Part shown: piece by piece, positions 1 to 8,658 of the stretch
Layout of the letters: each line of letters begins with the position of its first letter
How positions within the stretch are numbered: position 1 is the stretch's first letter
The notes under the pieces: model-generated
Told to the model about the DNA's origin: nothing
Seen by the model: only the letters and a program-made list of their open reading frames with translations
Databases searched by the model: none
Program-made: the position numbers and the translations under genes
From: Gammaproteobacteria bacterium
GTDB lineage: Bacteria; Pseudomonadota; Gammaproteobacteria; DSM-16500
Length of the DNA stretch: 64,000 nucleotides
NCBI GenBank assembly: GCA_021324305.1
Contig: JAJPJI010000037.1
Coordinates: 1-64,000 of the forward strand
Direction: 5' to 3'

Positions 1-28
1 CAACACCATATGATCAAAACGTGATCAA

Positions 29-304
29 TTACTTATCCTGATTTTGCCGATAGATGACACCAATACTGCCAATGACCTGGACTAATTCAGCGCGATTGAC
101 ATCGCAAAGCTCATTGAAAATAGCTCGCCGCAGATCCCTGTCATTCGTCAGGATCCGGATTTTAATCAATTCATGATCAAGCAAGGCCCGGTCGATTTCT
201 TTATTGACTGCATCGGTCAAGCCATTGTTGCCAATCATGATAACGGGCTTTAATTTATGGGCTTTTGCCTTTAATTGCTGTTTGATTTTAGGGGTAAGAG
301 GCAT
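29..304 (-). CDS. yhbY: YhbY family RNA-binding protein (CRM domain)
   Basis: A 91-residue protein consisting of a single CRS1/YhbY (CRM) domain, the usual size of bacterial YhbY. It begins MPLTPKIKQQLKAKAHKLKP and carries the family's GNNGLTDAV loop (about residues 25-33), followed by an HELIKIRI strand. YhbY associates with pre-50S ribosomal particles and is thought to help large-subunit maturation. It is divergent from the YejM-like gene on the right, so the 84-bp gap should hold both promoters. The neighbour often found beside yhbY (rlmE/ftsH) would lie off the left edge and cannot be checked. Identification is firm. Confidence 0.93.
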   Translation of the reverse strand: MPLTPKIKQQLKAKAHKLKPVIMIGNNGLTDAVNKEIDRALLDHELIKIRILTNDRDLRRAIFNELCDVNRAELVQVIGSIGVIYRQNQDK

Positions 305-388
305 AATATTACTTCACCATGTTAAATTCGCACGGTAATTTATCAGATTTAAGCAGGAATATCTATTTGCGCGAGAAGGGGAGCGACA

Positions 389-2683
389 GTGCCGGAACAA
401 GGATACCAGCCGCCAGCAGCTAGTCCCGTCAGACAGGATCATCTGGCGCTGGTCAACTGGTGCGCATGGTTTTATATCCTGAATATTTTCCTGTTCCTGG
501 TCATTGGCTATCAATACCTGACGATCATTCTGAAGGGCATTGGCAGCCTTAAATTGCCGACCAGTTTGAATGAACTGGACACCAGCCAGCCTGGGTTTTA
601 CCTATATCTCTTTTTTATCATTTTTGCATTTACTTCCTATATCGTTTTGTATCTTTTGATACCCGCTGTCATCAGTTTGATATTCATTTGTCTGGTCAAA
701 CACAAATGGACAAGTATATTGATCAGCTTTATTTCACTGTTCCTGACTGCCGTCTATCTGATCGCTGACAGCAAAGTATATGAACTATACCGTTATCATC
801 TCAACACGACTATCTTGCAAATGATAATGAGCAATGAAATAGCCGGTGTTTTCGATTTTTCATGGCTTGAATGGCTGTACATTAGCCTAATCATGGCATG
901 TTTGATATTAACAGAATGCGTGTTTGCCATATTTGCATGGAAATATCTTGCCAATCGTGATTATAAACGCTGGGCAGGCAGCATTCTGCTTGTGTCGCTG
1001 TTTATCTATCTCCTGTCATTACAAATATTTTTTTATTCAGGAAACTATTTTATTTACGGAAGAACAATAGGCTTCATTCTCTTATCATCAGCGGTAATCT
1101 GTTTGTTTGGCAGCTGGCAACATATCGTCAAAAAATTTCCGCATCAATACCGTCTATCTGCTTCCTCCATACCAGTAATATGCCTGCTGATATCTTTTAT
1201 CCTGACTACATATGCTGCAAGGTTAAATCATTTTCAATTACTTTCAATGATTATCATTCTCTCTGTCATCGCAGCAATGCTGTTACTTCACAACAATCGA
1301 AAGCCGGTCGCAATATTGCTCGGGTGCTGCCTGTTCACAGCGTATGAAATATTTGCACTGGGATATGCAGCCACAATGAGGCAGGTCATTGAAACCAGCT
1401 ATATTCTCCCGTTTTATAGCAAACTCGGCGCCTCGGTTCTGCCCGGAGCCAAAGGTGAAACAAGCATCTATCGAACAAGCGAGGGTTTATTTATACAACC
1501 TGATGGATTCAATACAAAACTGCAATATCCGCTGCACGAGTTAAGAAACAAGCCTGCAAGCCATCCCTACAATATCTTATTCATCGTCATTGATACCTGG
1601 CGTTTTGATTCTCTTACCGCGGATGTGACACCCAATATTTTCAATTTTTCAAAAAAAAGTCTGGTATACACCAATCATTGGAGCGGGGGAAACTCCACAC
1701 AACCAGGGATGTTTTCATTGTTTTATGGCCTGCCTGGTCATTACTGGTCGCCCATGCTTAAGCAGGGCAAGGGTCCGGTACTGATACATGAGTTATTAAA
1801 AAACCATTATCAGACCGGGGTATTTTCCAGTTCAGAATTGGTGATGCCGGCATTAAACAAAACCATATTCCTTGACATACCTGATCTGAAACTCTCTGCA
1901 CCAGGCAATTCAATTATCGAACGTGATCAAAACGTCAATCTCGAATTTGCGTCCTTCATAGAAAATACGGAAAAATCCAATCGACCCTTCTTTGGAGTCC
2001 TGTTTTATGATGGAGCTCACGGCTTTTGTGCCGATGGGAATTCAATTCATAAATTCAAGCCGGAATCTGCCGCCTGCGGCCGCTTCGCCCTGTCCAACAC
2101 AACTGATCCAACCTATCTGAGAAATCGTTACTGGAACGCGCTTTATAAGATTGATGCACTGATTGGCAACATACTTGCGAACCTGGACAAGCACGCTCTT
2201 CTTGAAAAAACAATCATTGTCATTACCGGAGACCATGGCGAGGAGTTTAACGACAACCACCTGAATTATTGGGATCACGCCAGTAATTTCACACGCTATC
2301 AGGTACAAACGCCTTTTATTCTGTACTGGCCAGGCAGAAGACACCAGGTGATTAGTAAAAAAACCAGCCATTTTGATATCGTACCCACATTAATGTTGAA
2401 TGCCTTGAACTATATCAATTCGGTCGCCGATTACTCGATAGGCAGGAATTTGTTTGTGAGTAATCCGGAACCTGCTTATCTGATCGTTGACAGTTACAAT
2501 AATGAGGCCATTGTAGAAAATGATCGCATCACAACCATTTTACCTGACGGTGAATTTGAAGTGCGTGATAGTCACTATATTCCACTGCCCGGTGCCAGAT
2601 TACACGTCGAAATCATTAAACAAGCCATGCATGACATGATGAAATTCTTAACCGGAGCAGAAGGAAACAAGAGCATTCATTAA
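389..2683 (+). CDS. YejM/PbgA-like inner-membrane sulfatase-fold protein
   Basis: A 764-residue protein with a DUF3413-type membrane N-terminus and a C-terminal periplasmic alkaline-phosphatase/sulfatase fold. The architecture and several blocks match E. coli YejM (PbgA/LapC), a regulator of LPS amount and cardiolipin handling: early NWCAWFYILN, later YPLHELR before the soluble domain. YejM is about 586 residues; the excess here is mostly extra hydrophobic segments at about residues 190-340. Unlike YejM, this copy keeps sulfatase-type active-site candidates: D402 (IDTWRFDS), T437 (GNSTQPG) and D615-H616 (TGDHGEEF, a site degenerate in E. coli YejM). It may therefore still be a hydrolase or phosphoglycol transferase. 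The start is GTG with AAGGGGAG upstream. The family is fairly sure; whether it regulates like YejM or catalyses is open. Confidence 0.8.
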   Translation: MPEQGYQPPAASPVRQDHLALVNWCAWFYILNIFLFLVIGYQYLTIILKGIGSLKLPTSLNELDTSQPGFYLYLFFIIFAFTSYIVLYLLIPAVISLIFICLVKHKWTSILISFISLFLTAVYLIADSKVYELYRYHLNTTILQMIMSNEIAGVFDFSWLEWLYISLIMACLILTECVFAIFAWKYLANRDYKRWAGSILLVSLFIYLLSLQIFFYSGNYFIYGRTIGFILLSSAVICLFGSWQHIVKKFPHQYRLSASSIPVICLLISFILTTYAARLNHFQLLSMIIILSVIAAMLLLHNNRKPVAILLGCCLFTAYEIFALGYAATMRQVIETSYILPFYSKLGASVLPGAKGETSIYRTSEGLFIQPDGFNTKLQYPLHELRNKPASHPYNILFIVIDTWRFDSLTADVTPNIFNFSKKSLVYTNHWSGGNSTQPGMFSLFYGLPGHYWSPMLKQGKGPVLIHELLKNHYQTGVFSSSELVMPALNKTIFLDIPDLKLSAPGNSIIERDQNVNLEFASFIENTEKSNRPFFGVLFYDGAHGFCADGNSIHKFKPESAACGRFALSNTTDPTYLRNRYWNALYKIDALIGNILANLDKHALLEKTIIVITGDHGEEFNDNHLNYWDHASNFTRYQVQTPFILYWPGRRHQVISKKTSHFDIVPTLMLNALNYINSVADYSIGRNLFVSNPEPAYLIVDSYNNEAIVENDRITTILPDGEFEVRDSHYIPLPGARLHVEIIKQAMHDMMKFLTGAEGNKSIH

Positions 2684-2741
2684 AGCACCCCGAGCGTATC
2701 TATGCCGAATGAGTGAAATGAACGCTCTCAAGAAAATAGTG

Positions 2742-3992
2742 TCAGTCATGACCGTTCGCGTCCTGCGATAACGGAGTTGTCTTTCTGTATCCCAGCAATT
2801 TTGCCACCATCATGCTGCAAACACTGTCACCCGTCACATTAAGCATGGTAGCCGGCGGATCAATAATAATACTGATCGCGGCAATGACAATAAGGGCTTG
2901 CGGTGGAAATCCGTATAGTGAAAGAATCAGCATCTCGCCCAGCATCCCTCCGCTTGGTATTGCTCCCATCACCGTGCCTACCAGCAGTGCAATTGCAATA
3001 GCCGGTAAAACAACGCCCGGTCCGGAAAAATTCATCCCAAAAATACCAAACAAAAATGAAATCTTGATGATGGCACCGAGAACCGAGCCATCTTTATGCA
3101 TGATCGCTCCGACTGGAATCACTGTTTCATAAATATCAGCCGGCACACCCATGTCTTTGGTCGCCTGAAGATTGGCAGGGATACTCGCAGCACTGCTGCA
3201 TGTGGCAAGCGAAGTAACCATGGGCATGAAGATATTTCGCCAGAATAATTTGATGCTGACGATACCGCCAGCAAGATAGGCATAGAATGAAAATGCGACG
3301 ACAAAGTAAATCATTGCCGATACATAATAGATAACCATAATTCGCAGATAATTTTCTAATAACTGTGGACCAAATTCAGCTACCAGAACAGAGAAATAAG
3401 CAAAAAAACCAATTGGTGCATAATACATCACATATGATATCAGTTTCATAAAAACATCAGCGCCAGATTGCAAGAATGCTGAAAAGACGTTTTCCTTATT
3501 ACTGATCGAAGACGCTGCCAATCCGGTAAGCAATGAAAAAAATATGAGAGGCAGCATATTTTTGTGAGAAAGCAGCTGCGAAAAATCGGAAACCGTGAAG
3601 ATATTTACAATTTGGTCAGATATGTTCATCGATACAAGTTTTTGAGGCATGCCAAACTTGATATCAACACCTTGCGCAGGAGGAAAAACCTTGACGATAA
3701 AAAGCATAAACACTGCCGCAATCACGCCGGTAAAAACAAATGCAGCCAGCATGGATAGAAGTATTTTCCATAATCTGTCTGACTTTCCCAAACGCGCGAC
3801 AGCTGATGCAATACTAAAAAAAACCAGCGGCACAACGATTGTAAATAACAGGTTTAAAAATATATCGCCTAGCGGCTTAAGAATAAGCGCGCTCCGGCCC
3901 ATTATCTTGCCGGTAAAACCACCCGCGACAATTGATAAAAGTAAAAGAAGAGGGAAAAAATAAGCCTTGATGAATCTGCATGTTGAGGACAT
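2742..3992 (-). CDS. Dicarboxylate/amino acid:cation symporter (DAACS family)
   Basis: A sodium- or proton-coupled uptake carrier of the GltP/DctA family. Eight membrane segments and two re-entrant loops can be followed: the serine-rich first hairpin (TSLATCSSAASIPA), the TM7 region MHKDGSVLG in place of NMDGT, the second hairpin IPSGGMLGEML, and TM8 DPPATMLNVTGDSV with the Asp that contacts the substrate. I start at the ATG giving MSSTCRFIKAYFFP (416 residues) because upstream in-frame codons back to 4106 encode a non-membrane-like stretch. The altered NMDGT motif means the substrate cannot be read. It faces the YejM-like gene tail to tail. Confidence 0.85.
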   Translation of the reverse strand: MSSTCRFIKAYFFPLLLLLSIVAGGFTGKIMGRSALILKPLGDIFLNLLFTIVVPLVFFSIASAVARLGKSDRLWKILLSMLAAFVFTGVIAAVFMLFIVKVFPPAQGVDIKFGMPQKLVSMNISDQIVNIFTVSDFSQLLSHKNMLPLIFFSLLTGLAASSISNKENVFSAFLQSGADVFMKLISYVMYYAPIGFFAYFSVLVAEFGPQLLENYLRIMVIYYVSAMIYFVVAFSFYAYLAGGIVSIKLFWRNIFMPMVTSLATCSSAASIPANLQATKDMGVPADIYETVIPVGAIMHKDGSVLGAIIKISFLFGIFGMNFSGPGVVLPAIAIALLVGTVMGAIPSGGMLGEMLILSLYGFPPQALIVIAAISIIIDPPATMLNVTGDSVCSMMVAKLLGYRKTTPLSQDANGHD

Positions 3993-4310
3993 TGGCAACC
4001 GGTTATTTACAATCATTGAATAGAAGTGACAACTCTGATAGTAACAAAATTTCCTCATTCCAGGCAATGTAATCACCCAGCTGGATTGACGAGGGCAAGC
4101 GAACAATAAGTCATATCAGGACGATACCCAGCCAGATTCTGATTATATATTTACTTGCAGATAAAATAAGTGTAATATATACACAGGCTCAAGGGGGCGC
4201 CTATACCCACAAAAGAGGATCTCACCCCAGGTTAGATTAAACCATTTATTATTCGTTTAACCTTTTGTTCAGTCAGCAGTGGGTACTGGCAACGTACAGA
4301 GGGTATTTAA

Positions 4311-4826
4311 ATGAATAAGCCACGCAAGCTTCTTAATGTTAACGAATGCAAAATACAAGCCTCACTCCTGTTAAAAAATCTACACTCAACCCAACCCGGT
4401 ATCGCACAAAAAGCAATTAAACGGTTCCAGCGGTTGCCCGTGTTTAAAAGCCTGTCCGCACAGGAAATATTATCCAAATCCGTGCAACGCAAACACGCAC
4501 TTGCAGTGATTGCCATGGAAAATGGATTCAAGTCCTGGACTGATTTAAAAACACAAATACCATTTATTGCGGGCGGATATTTGAATAAATGGTTTGCAAA
4601 GTACGATGAAGCAAAAGCTCATCTTCAAATATCAGGCGGATATTTATTACCGTATAAAAATCAATTTTTTATTTGTGAGGCAAGTTACATTTCACAAATT
4701 GGATTGGATCCTGACGATCCCGACTGGAAATTAATCGGATATGACTGGGCAAAACCTGATAATGAAAAAGCATGGCAGCGTTTAAATAAAAAATGGATTA
4801 AAATCCAGGAGAGCCGCCATGAGTAA
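4311..4826 (+). CDS. Unknown 171-aa protein coupled to carotenoid oxygenase
   Basis: A 171-residue soluble protein I do not recognise as a whole. Residues about 60-80 contain HALAVIAMENGFKSWTDLK, which resembles the 'A-x-x-x-G-F-x-S-W-x-x-L-K' element found near the N-terminus of varied bacterial proteins, some with ankyrin repeats. The C-terminal half is rich in aromatic and acidic residues (DPDDPDWKLIGYDWAKPDNE). There is no signal peptide or membrane segment. The ATG follows AGAGGG. Its stop overlaps the start of the carotenoid oxygenase by 8 bp, so the two are probably co-translated and functionally linked. Function unknown. Confidence 0.7.
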   Translation: MNKPRKLLNVNECKIQASLLLKNLHSTQPGIAQKAIKRFQRLPVFKSLSAQEILSKSVQRKHALAVIAMENGFKSWTDLKTQIPFIAGGYLNKWFAKYDEAKAHLQISGGYLLPYKNQFFICEASYISQIGLDPDDPDWKLIGYDWAKPDNEKAWQRLNKKWIKIQESRHE

Positions 4827-6210
4827 GCAATTTCCAGACAACATATTTTTACAGGGAATCTGGGAACCATTACGCGCGGAATCTGATATATATGATCCTA
4901 TTGTGATTGGTAACATCCCCGGAGAGTTAAACGGCACATTTTTTCGCAACGGCCCTAATCCGCAATATGTTTATTCAAAGAACTATCACTTGTTTGAGGG
5001 TGATGGCATGCTCCACGCCATGACATTTGTCAACGGCAATGTGAAATATGCAAATCGATGGCTGCGTACTGAAAAATTTCTGGTTGAACGCAAAGCCAGG
5101 AAAAGTCTGTTTGGCGGCATGCGTGATTTGATGGTGTGCGATGATTCTGTCAAAAATTGTCCGCGTAATACAGCCAATACCAATATTGTATGGCATCACG
5201 ATCGATTATTGGCACTTAATGAAGGCGGCCAGCCACAGAATGTGGATATCAAGCATTTTGGCAATTGCAAGCCATATGATTTTCAGAGCACGTTTCATCG
5301 CTCGATGACAGCACATCCGAAAATTGATTCAGATACGGGCGAACTGTTATTTTACAGTTATTTGTCACCAATGCTGGATTTTATGTATTACGTCTCGGAT
5401 AAGCAGGGCAAAATAATCCATAGCACAAAACTCGACATTCCCTACACCAGTCTTGTGCATGATTTTGCAATAACAGAGCATTTTAGCATATTCCCTTTTT
5501 TTCCATTAACCTGGGATTATCGCCGCATTCAAGCCGGCGAAACTGTTTTCAAATGGGAACCTGGTTTAAATTCCAGATTCGCCGTTATTCCTCGTTATGG
5601 AAATAATGACCAGGTAATCTGGTTCGAAACAGAAGCATGTCTGGGTATGCATGTCATCAATGCCTATGAAAACGGGGATAGGATCATTTTGGAAATGGTA
5701 ATCATGGACGAAATTCCTGATACCGCGATTGCTTACGCAAACGACGATGAAACATTCAGTAATTATCTTACACGTTTTACATTTGATCTGAGATCAGGAA
5801 GTGTAAGCAGGCAGCGATTGGATAGTACGAATTCTGAATTTCCGCGTATTGATGAAAGGTACACAGGAAAAAATTATCGATTCGCGTTTGTTGCTTCAAC
5901 ACAAAATGAGCATTTGTCAAAAAATCTGTTTGACTCGATCACCTGTTATGACAGACGTTCGGATTGTAAACAAGTGCATTATTTTGGCGATGATTCACTA
6001 GCGCTGGAACCCATCTTTGTCCCGGCAAACAGCTTACATGAAGGGCATGGATATTTATTGTCCTATGTTTACCGCAAGCGGGAAAATCGCAGCGACCTTG
6101 TAATACTGGACGCCATGCATGTCGAAGCTGAACCGGTCTGTGTTATTCAGTTGCCACATAGAATACCATATGGCTTTCACGGATGCTGGGTCCCACATCT
6201 CGACATGTAG
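4819..6210 (+). CDS. Carotenoid cleavage oxygenase (RPE65/CCD family)
   Basis: A 463-residue non-haem iron dioxygenase-fold enzyme that oxidatively cleaves a double bond in carotenoids, apocarotenoids or lignin-type stilbenes. The N-terminus has the family's GELNGTFFRNGPNP block. The four iron-binding histidines are visible: TAHPKID, LVHDFAITE, the CLGMHVINAYE block, and the final GFHGCW near the C-terminus. LFEGDGMLHA is also typical. Length is normal for bacterial members. Its start lies inside the previous gene (8-bp overlap, AGGAGAG upstream). No carotenoid biosynthesis gene is visible here, so the substrate is unknown and may be acquired from outside. Confidence 0.92.
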   Translation: MSKQFPDNIFLQGIWEPLRAESDIYDPIVIGNIPGELNGTFFRNGPNPQYVYSKNYHLFEGDGMLHAMTFVNGNVKYANRWLRTEKFLVERKARKSLFGGMRDLMVCDDSVKNCPRNTANTNIVWHHDRLLALNEGGQPQNVDIKHFGNCKPYDFQSTFHRSMTAHPKIDSDTGELLFYSYLSPMLDFMYYVSDKQGKIIHSTKLDIPYTSLVHDFAITEHFSIFPFFPLTWDYRRIQAGETVFKWEPGLNSRFAVIPRYGNNDQVIWFETEACLGMHVINAYENGDRIILEMVIMDEIPDTAIAYANDDETFSNYLTRFTFDLRSGSVSRQRLDSTNSEFPRIDERYTGKNYRFAFVASTQNEHLSKNLFDSITCYDRRSDCKQVHYFGDDSLALEPIFVPANSLHEGHGYLLSYVYRKRENRSDLVILDAMHVEAEPVCVIQLPHRIPYGFHGCWVPHLDM

Positions 6211-6319
6211 CTCAGAGGAACAATTCATGGAGCAATTATCACTGTTATTCATGTCTGATTTTATATTATAAATATAAAGTGCATCCATGATAAAAAGCTT
6301 AACGGGCAGACAATAAACG

Positions 6320-7261
6320 ATGAACAGGCACGCATTGGAAAAATTTGTTTTGCGCACACCATTGATACCACTAGACACATGTATTGATTCTGCTCGTGCC
6401 AATATCTATTTAAAACCTGAAAATCTGCAGCCATTTGGTTCATATAAAATCCGGGGAATTGCCTCTGTCGTATCACATTACCCTGAAACTGATCTGGAAA
6501 AAGGTTTGGCAGCTGCCAGTGCAGGGAATATGGGACAAACAGTTGCATTCGCAGCCCAGCAATTAAAAATACCGTGCCAAATTTATGTACCCGAATCGGC
6601 TCCAGCAATTAAAAAAAACATGATCCAACAGTTAGGCGCAGATCTGGTTCAACTGCCATTCGATGAGATTTGGGGACTGGTAAATGGTGACAATGAAATA
6701 AAGGGTGAAAAAATTTTTATTCATCCTGCCTGTTCAAAACCTTTGTTAAAAGGGTATGCATCAATAGCCGCCGAATTAATCGAAGACATGCCAACACTTG
6801 ATGCCGTTATCATTCCATTTGGGGTAGGGGGATTATGCCGCGGTATCGGCAGAGCGCTCCGAAATTCGAGGCCGGATATTGCCATTTATACTTGCGAACC
6901 TGAGACTGCTGCACCTCTGAAAGCATCACTCGCACTTGGCACGCCGGTCTCAATCACGCGGATACCTTCATTTGTGGATGCAATCGGCACACCTGAAGTA
7001 CTGCCGCAGATATTTTGCGAAATGCGTTCACTAATCAATGACAGTATCGTGGTCAGTCTTGACCAGATCCGTAAGGCAATACAGATTCTTTTTTATAAAC
7101 ATAAACTGCTATGTGAGGGAGCAGCCGCATGCAGTCTTGCTGCTGCCATGCAATTAAGCATGACGGGACGATTCAATCATATTGCATGCATTTTAACTGG
7201 TGGAAATATCTCACTTGATACACTGAATGAAATCATGTCTTGTCAACGTGAGCCCTATTGA
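6320..7261 (+). CDS. PLP-dependent threonine/serine dehydratase-like protein
   Basis: A 313-residue fold-type II pyridoxal-phosphate enzyme of the threonine/serine dehydratase family. The Schiff-base lysine is K43 in GSYKIRG. The asparagine loop ASAGNMGQTVA and the phosphate-binding glycine loop appear as FGVGGLCRG instead of the usual SGGGGL. The final ILTGGN block closes the domain. There is no C-terminal ACT regulatory domain, so it resembles catabolic or biosynthetic dehydratases and racemases, not feedback-regulated IlvA. It lies 109 bp after the carotenoid oxygenase on the same strand. Dehydratase versus serine racemase or ammonia-lyase on another amino acid cannot be settled. Confidence 0.82.
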   Translation: MNRHALEKFVLRTPLIPLDTCIDSARANIYLKPENLQPFGSYKIRGIASVVSHYPETDLEKGLAAASAGNMGQTVAFAAQQLKIPCQIYVPESAPAIKKNMIQQLGADLVQLPFDEIWGLVNGDNEIKGEKIFIHPACSKPLLKGYASIAAELIEDMPTLDAVIIPFGVGGLCRGIGRALRNSRPDIAIYTCEPETAAPLKASLALGTPVSITRIPSFVDAIGTPEVLPQIFCEMRSLINDSIVVSLDQIRKAIQILFYKHKLLCEGAAACSLAAAMQLSMTGRFNHIACILTGGNISLDTLNEIMSCQREPY

Positions 7262-7380
7262 TCAAAAAGGCAGTTGGGTTTCCGTTAAAGCAGCATCGTA
7301 CCAGTTTTAGTGCCAGCCTCTTAGAAACCACCGGCCACAATAATTATTAATTATTTTACAATAACTTATACAACTTTTCG

Positions 7381-7398
7381 TTGTCATCATTCTGTCAT
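7381..7398 (+). promoter_or_regulatory. Pho box (PhoB-binding site)
   Basis: Two 7-bp direct repeats, TTGTCAT and CTGTCAT, are separated by four AT-rich bases (CATT). This is the spacing and sequence of the classical Pho box (CTGTCAT-A/T4-CTGTCA). A -10-like TAAAAT begins 10 bp after the second repeat, the distance expected at PhoB-activated promoters that lack a good -35. It precedes an operon that itself encodes a PhoB-like regulator, which suggests autoregulation. Confidence 0.8.
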
Positions 7399-7408
7399 AT
7401 ACATGACT

Positions 7409-7414
7409 TAAAAT
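7409..7414 (+). promoter_or_regulatory. -10 element of the PhoB-type promoter
   Basis: TAAAAT, a 5 of 6 match to TATAAT, begins 10 bp downstream of the Pho box. No convincing -35 exists apart from the Pho box, as is usual for activator-dependent promoters. The start site would be near 7421, giving a leader of about 30 bases. Confidence 0.6.
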
Positions 7415-7450
7415 ACGCACTCGGTATGTTTGATGAAAGGTATCAATACG

Positions 7451-7930
7451 ATGTCTGGACAAAAGCTCAGAAATAACATCACTCTCATTCTTGAAAAATA
7501 CTGCCGGATGAGAGTTTATATTGTTTTCAAACCTACTTTCTATGCACTGACAAGGCGATATCTGGATAAATTGGCAAATGTCTGCCCCGATGCTGATGAA
7601 ATTGATGTCCTGAATACCGTCGTTGGACTTTATAAAAAACTGATCGCGAAAAAGAGCGAACGTCTTGCGACCAGCGTCGGCATTGAACTGGCAAAATATT
7701 TAAAATTGAATCCTGAGTCATACCTTGCCTATCGCGAATCAAAAATCTGGACACAGCGATATATTAAAGGCTTGGGTCCATTTGAAAGCCAGGTATATCA
7801 TCAAGATCACAATAAGATCCATTCCAAAATCGAATTTGATCCCGTTTATATTCAATTTATACAATTGAAGAATCAACTTGAATTAAGTAAAGTAATGCAT
7901 CATGAAAGCAGACTGATTGCAAAAGCATAA
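7451..7930 (+). CDS. Unknown 159-aa protein, first gene of Pho-type operon
   Basis: A 159-residue, mostly helical, basic protein with no signal peptide or membrane segment; I do not recognise the family. Two in-frame upstream starts exist (TTG at 7430, ATG at 7433), but the ATG at 7451 has GAAAGG about 10 bases before it and gives MSGQKLRNN. It contains an ELAKYLKLNPESYLAYRESK segment. It is directly behind the Pho box and 20 bp before the PhoB-like gene, so it is probably phosphate-regulated and may modulate the two-component pair. In many bacteria an accessory gene such as phoU sits near phoBR, but this protein does not look like PhoU. Confidence 0.65.
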   Translation: MSGQKLRNNITLILEKYCRMRVYIVFKPTFYALTRRYLDKLANVCPDADEIDVLNTVVGLYKKLIAKKSERLATSVGIELAKYLKLNPESYLAYRESKIWTQRYIKGLGPFESQVYHQDHNKIHSKIEFDPVYIQFIQLKNQLELSKVMHHESRLIAKA

Positions 7931-7950
7931 TTGAGATCGGCAAAACGACA

Positions 7951-8658
7951 ATGAAAAAACTGACACTGTTGATAATAGAAGATGAAGAAGCAATTCGCGA
8001 TATGCTAAGGTTTTCCCTTTCAAATAGCGAATTCAACCTCATTGATGCCGAGAATACTTCGAAAGCCATGAGAATTTTATCGCAGCATACGCCAGATTTA
8101 ATTATCCTTGACTGGATGCTGCCAGACATGAGTGGTATTGATTTTATCAAGCAAATTAAAAAACAGGAAATCCTGAATGAAATACCCATTATCATGTTAA
8201 CCGCAAAAGCAGAAGAAGATAACAAGATAATGGGTTTGATGGTAGGTGCTGATGATTATATAACCAAACCATTTTCACCGAATGAACTGTCCGCAAGAAT
8301 AAGAACCGTATTAAGACGAGGACTGATCAAATCTCCATCGGATGAAGTCCGGCTTGATGAGCTATGCATCAATACAAATAAATGCAGCGTGTCAATTCGA
8401 TCATCTGTCCTTAAACTCACACCTATCGAATACAGGCTTTTGTATTTTTTTGTTCTTCATCCGGATAAAATCTATAGTCGCGACCAACTCATCAACTATA
8501 TCTGGGGACGAAATGCCTATATAGATGAACGTACCATCGATGTTCAAATCAAACGGCTCAGATGCAAACTGGAACCGCACGGCTACCATGAACGCATTAG
8601 AACCGTAAGAAATGCTGGATATATTTTTAATCGAAACGACCATGTCAAAGCAAAATAA
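7951..8658 (+). CDS. phoB: PhoB-like response regulator (OmpR family)
   Basis: A 235-residue response regulator: receiver domain (about 1-120) with acidic pocket E10-D11, phospho-acceptor D54 (LIILDWMLP) and conserved TKPF lysine, then a winged-helix DNA-binding domain (about 140-228). The C-terminal blocks LTPIEYRLLYFF, YSRDQLINYIWG and DERTIDVQIKRLR closely follow PhoB, the activator of phosphate-starvation genes. The gene overlaps the following kinase by 17 bp. A Pho box lies upstream of the operon, which supports the PhoB assignment. Orthology to PhoB is likely but not proved by motif reading alone. Confidence 0.85.
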   Translation: MKKLTLLIIEDEEAIRDMLRFSLSNSEFNLIDAENTSKAMRILSQHTPDLIILDWMLPDMSGIDFIKQIKKQEILNEIPIIMLTAKAEEDNKIMGLMVGADDYITKPFSPNELSARIRTVLRRGLIKSPSDEVRLDELCINTNKCSVSIRSSVLKLTPIEYRLLYFFVLHPDKIYSRDQLINYIWGRNAYIDERTIDVQIKRLRCKLEPHGYHERIRTVRNAGYIFNRNDHVKAK

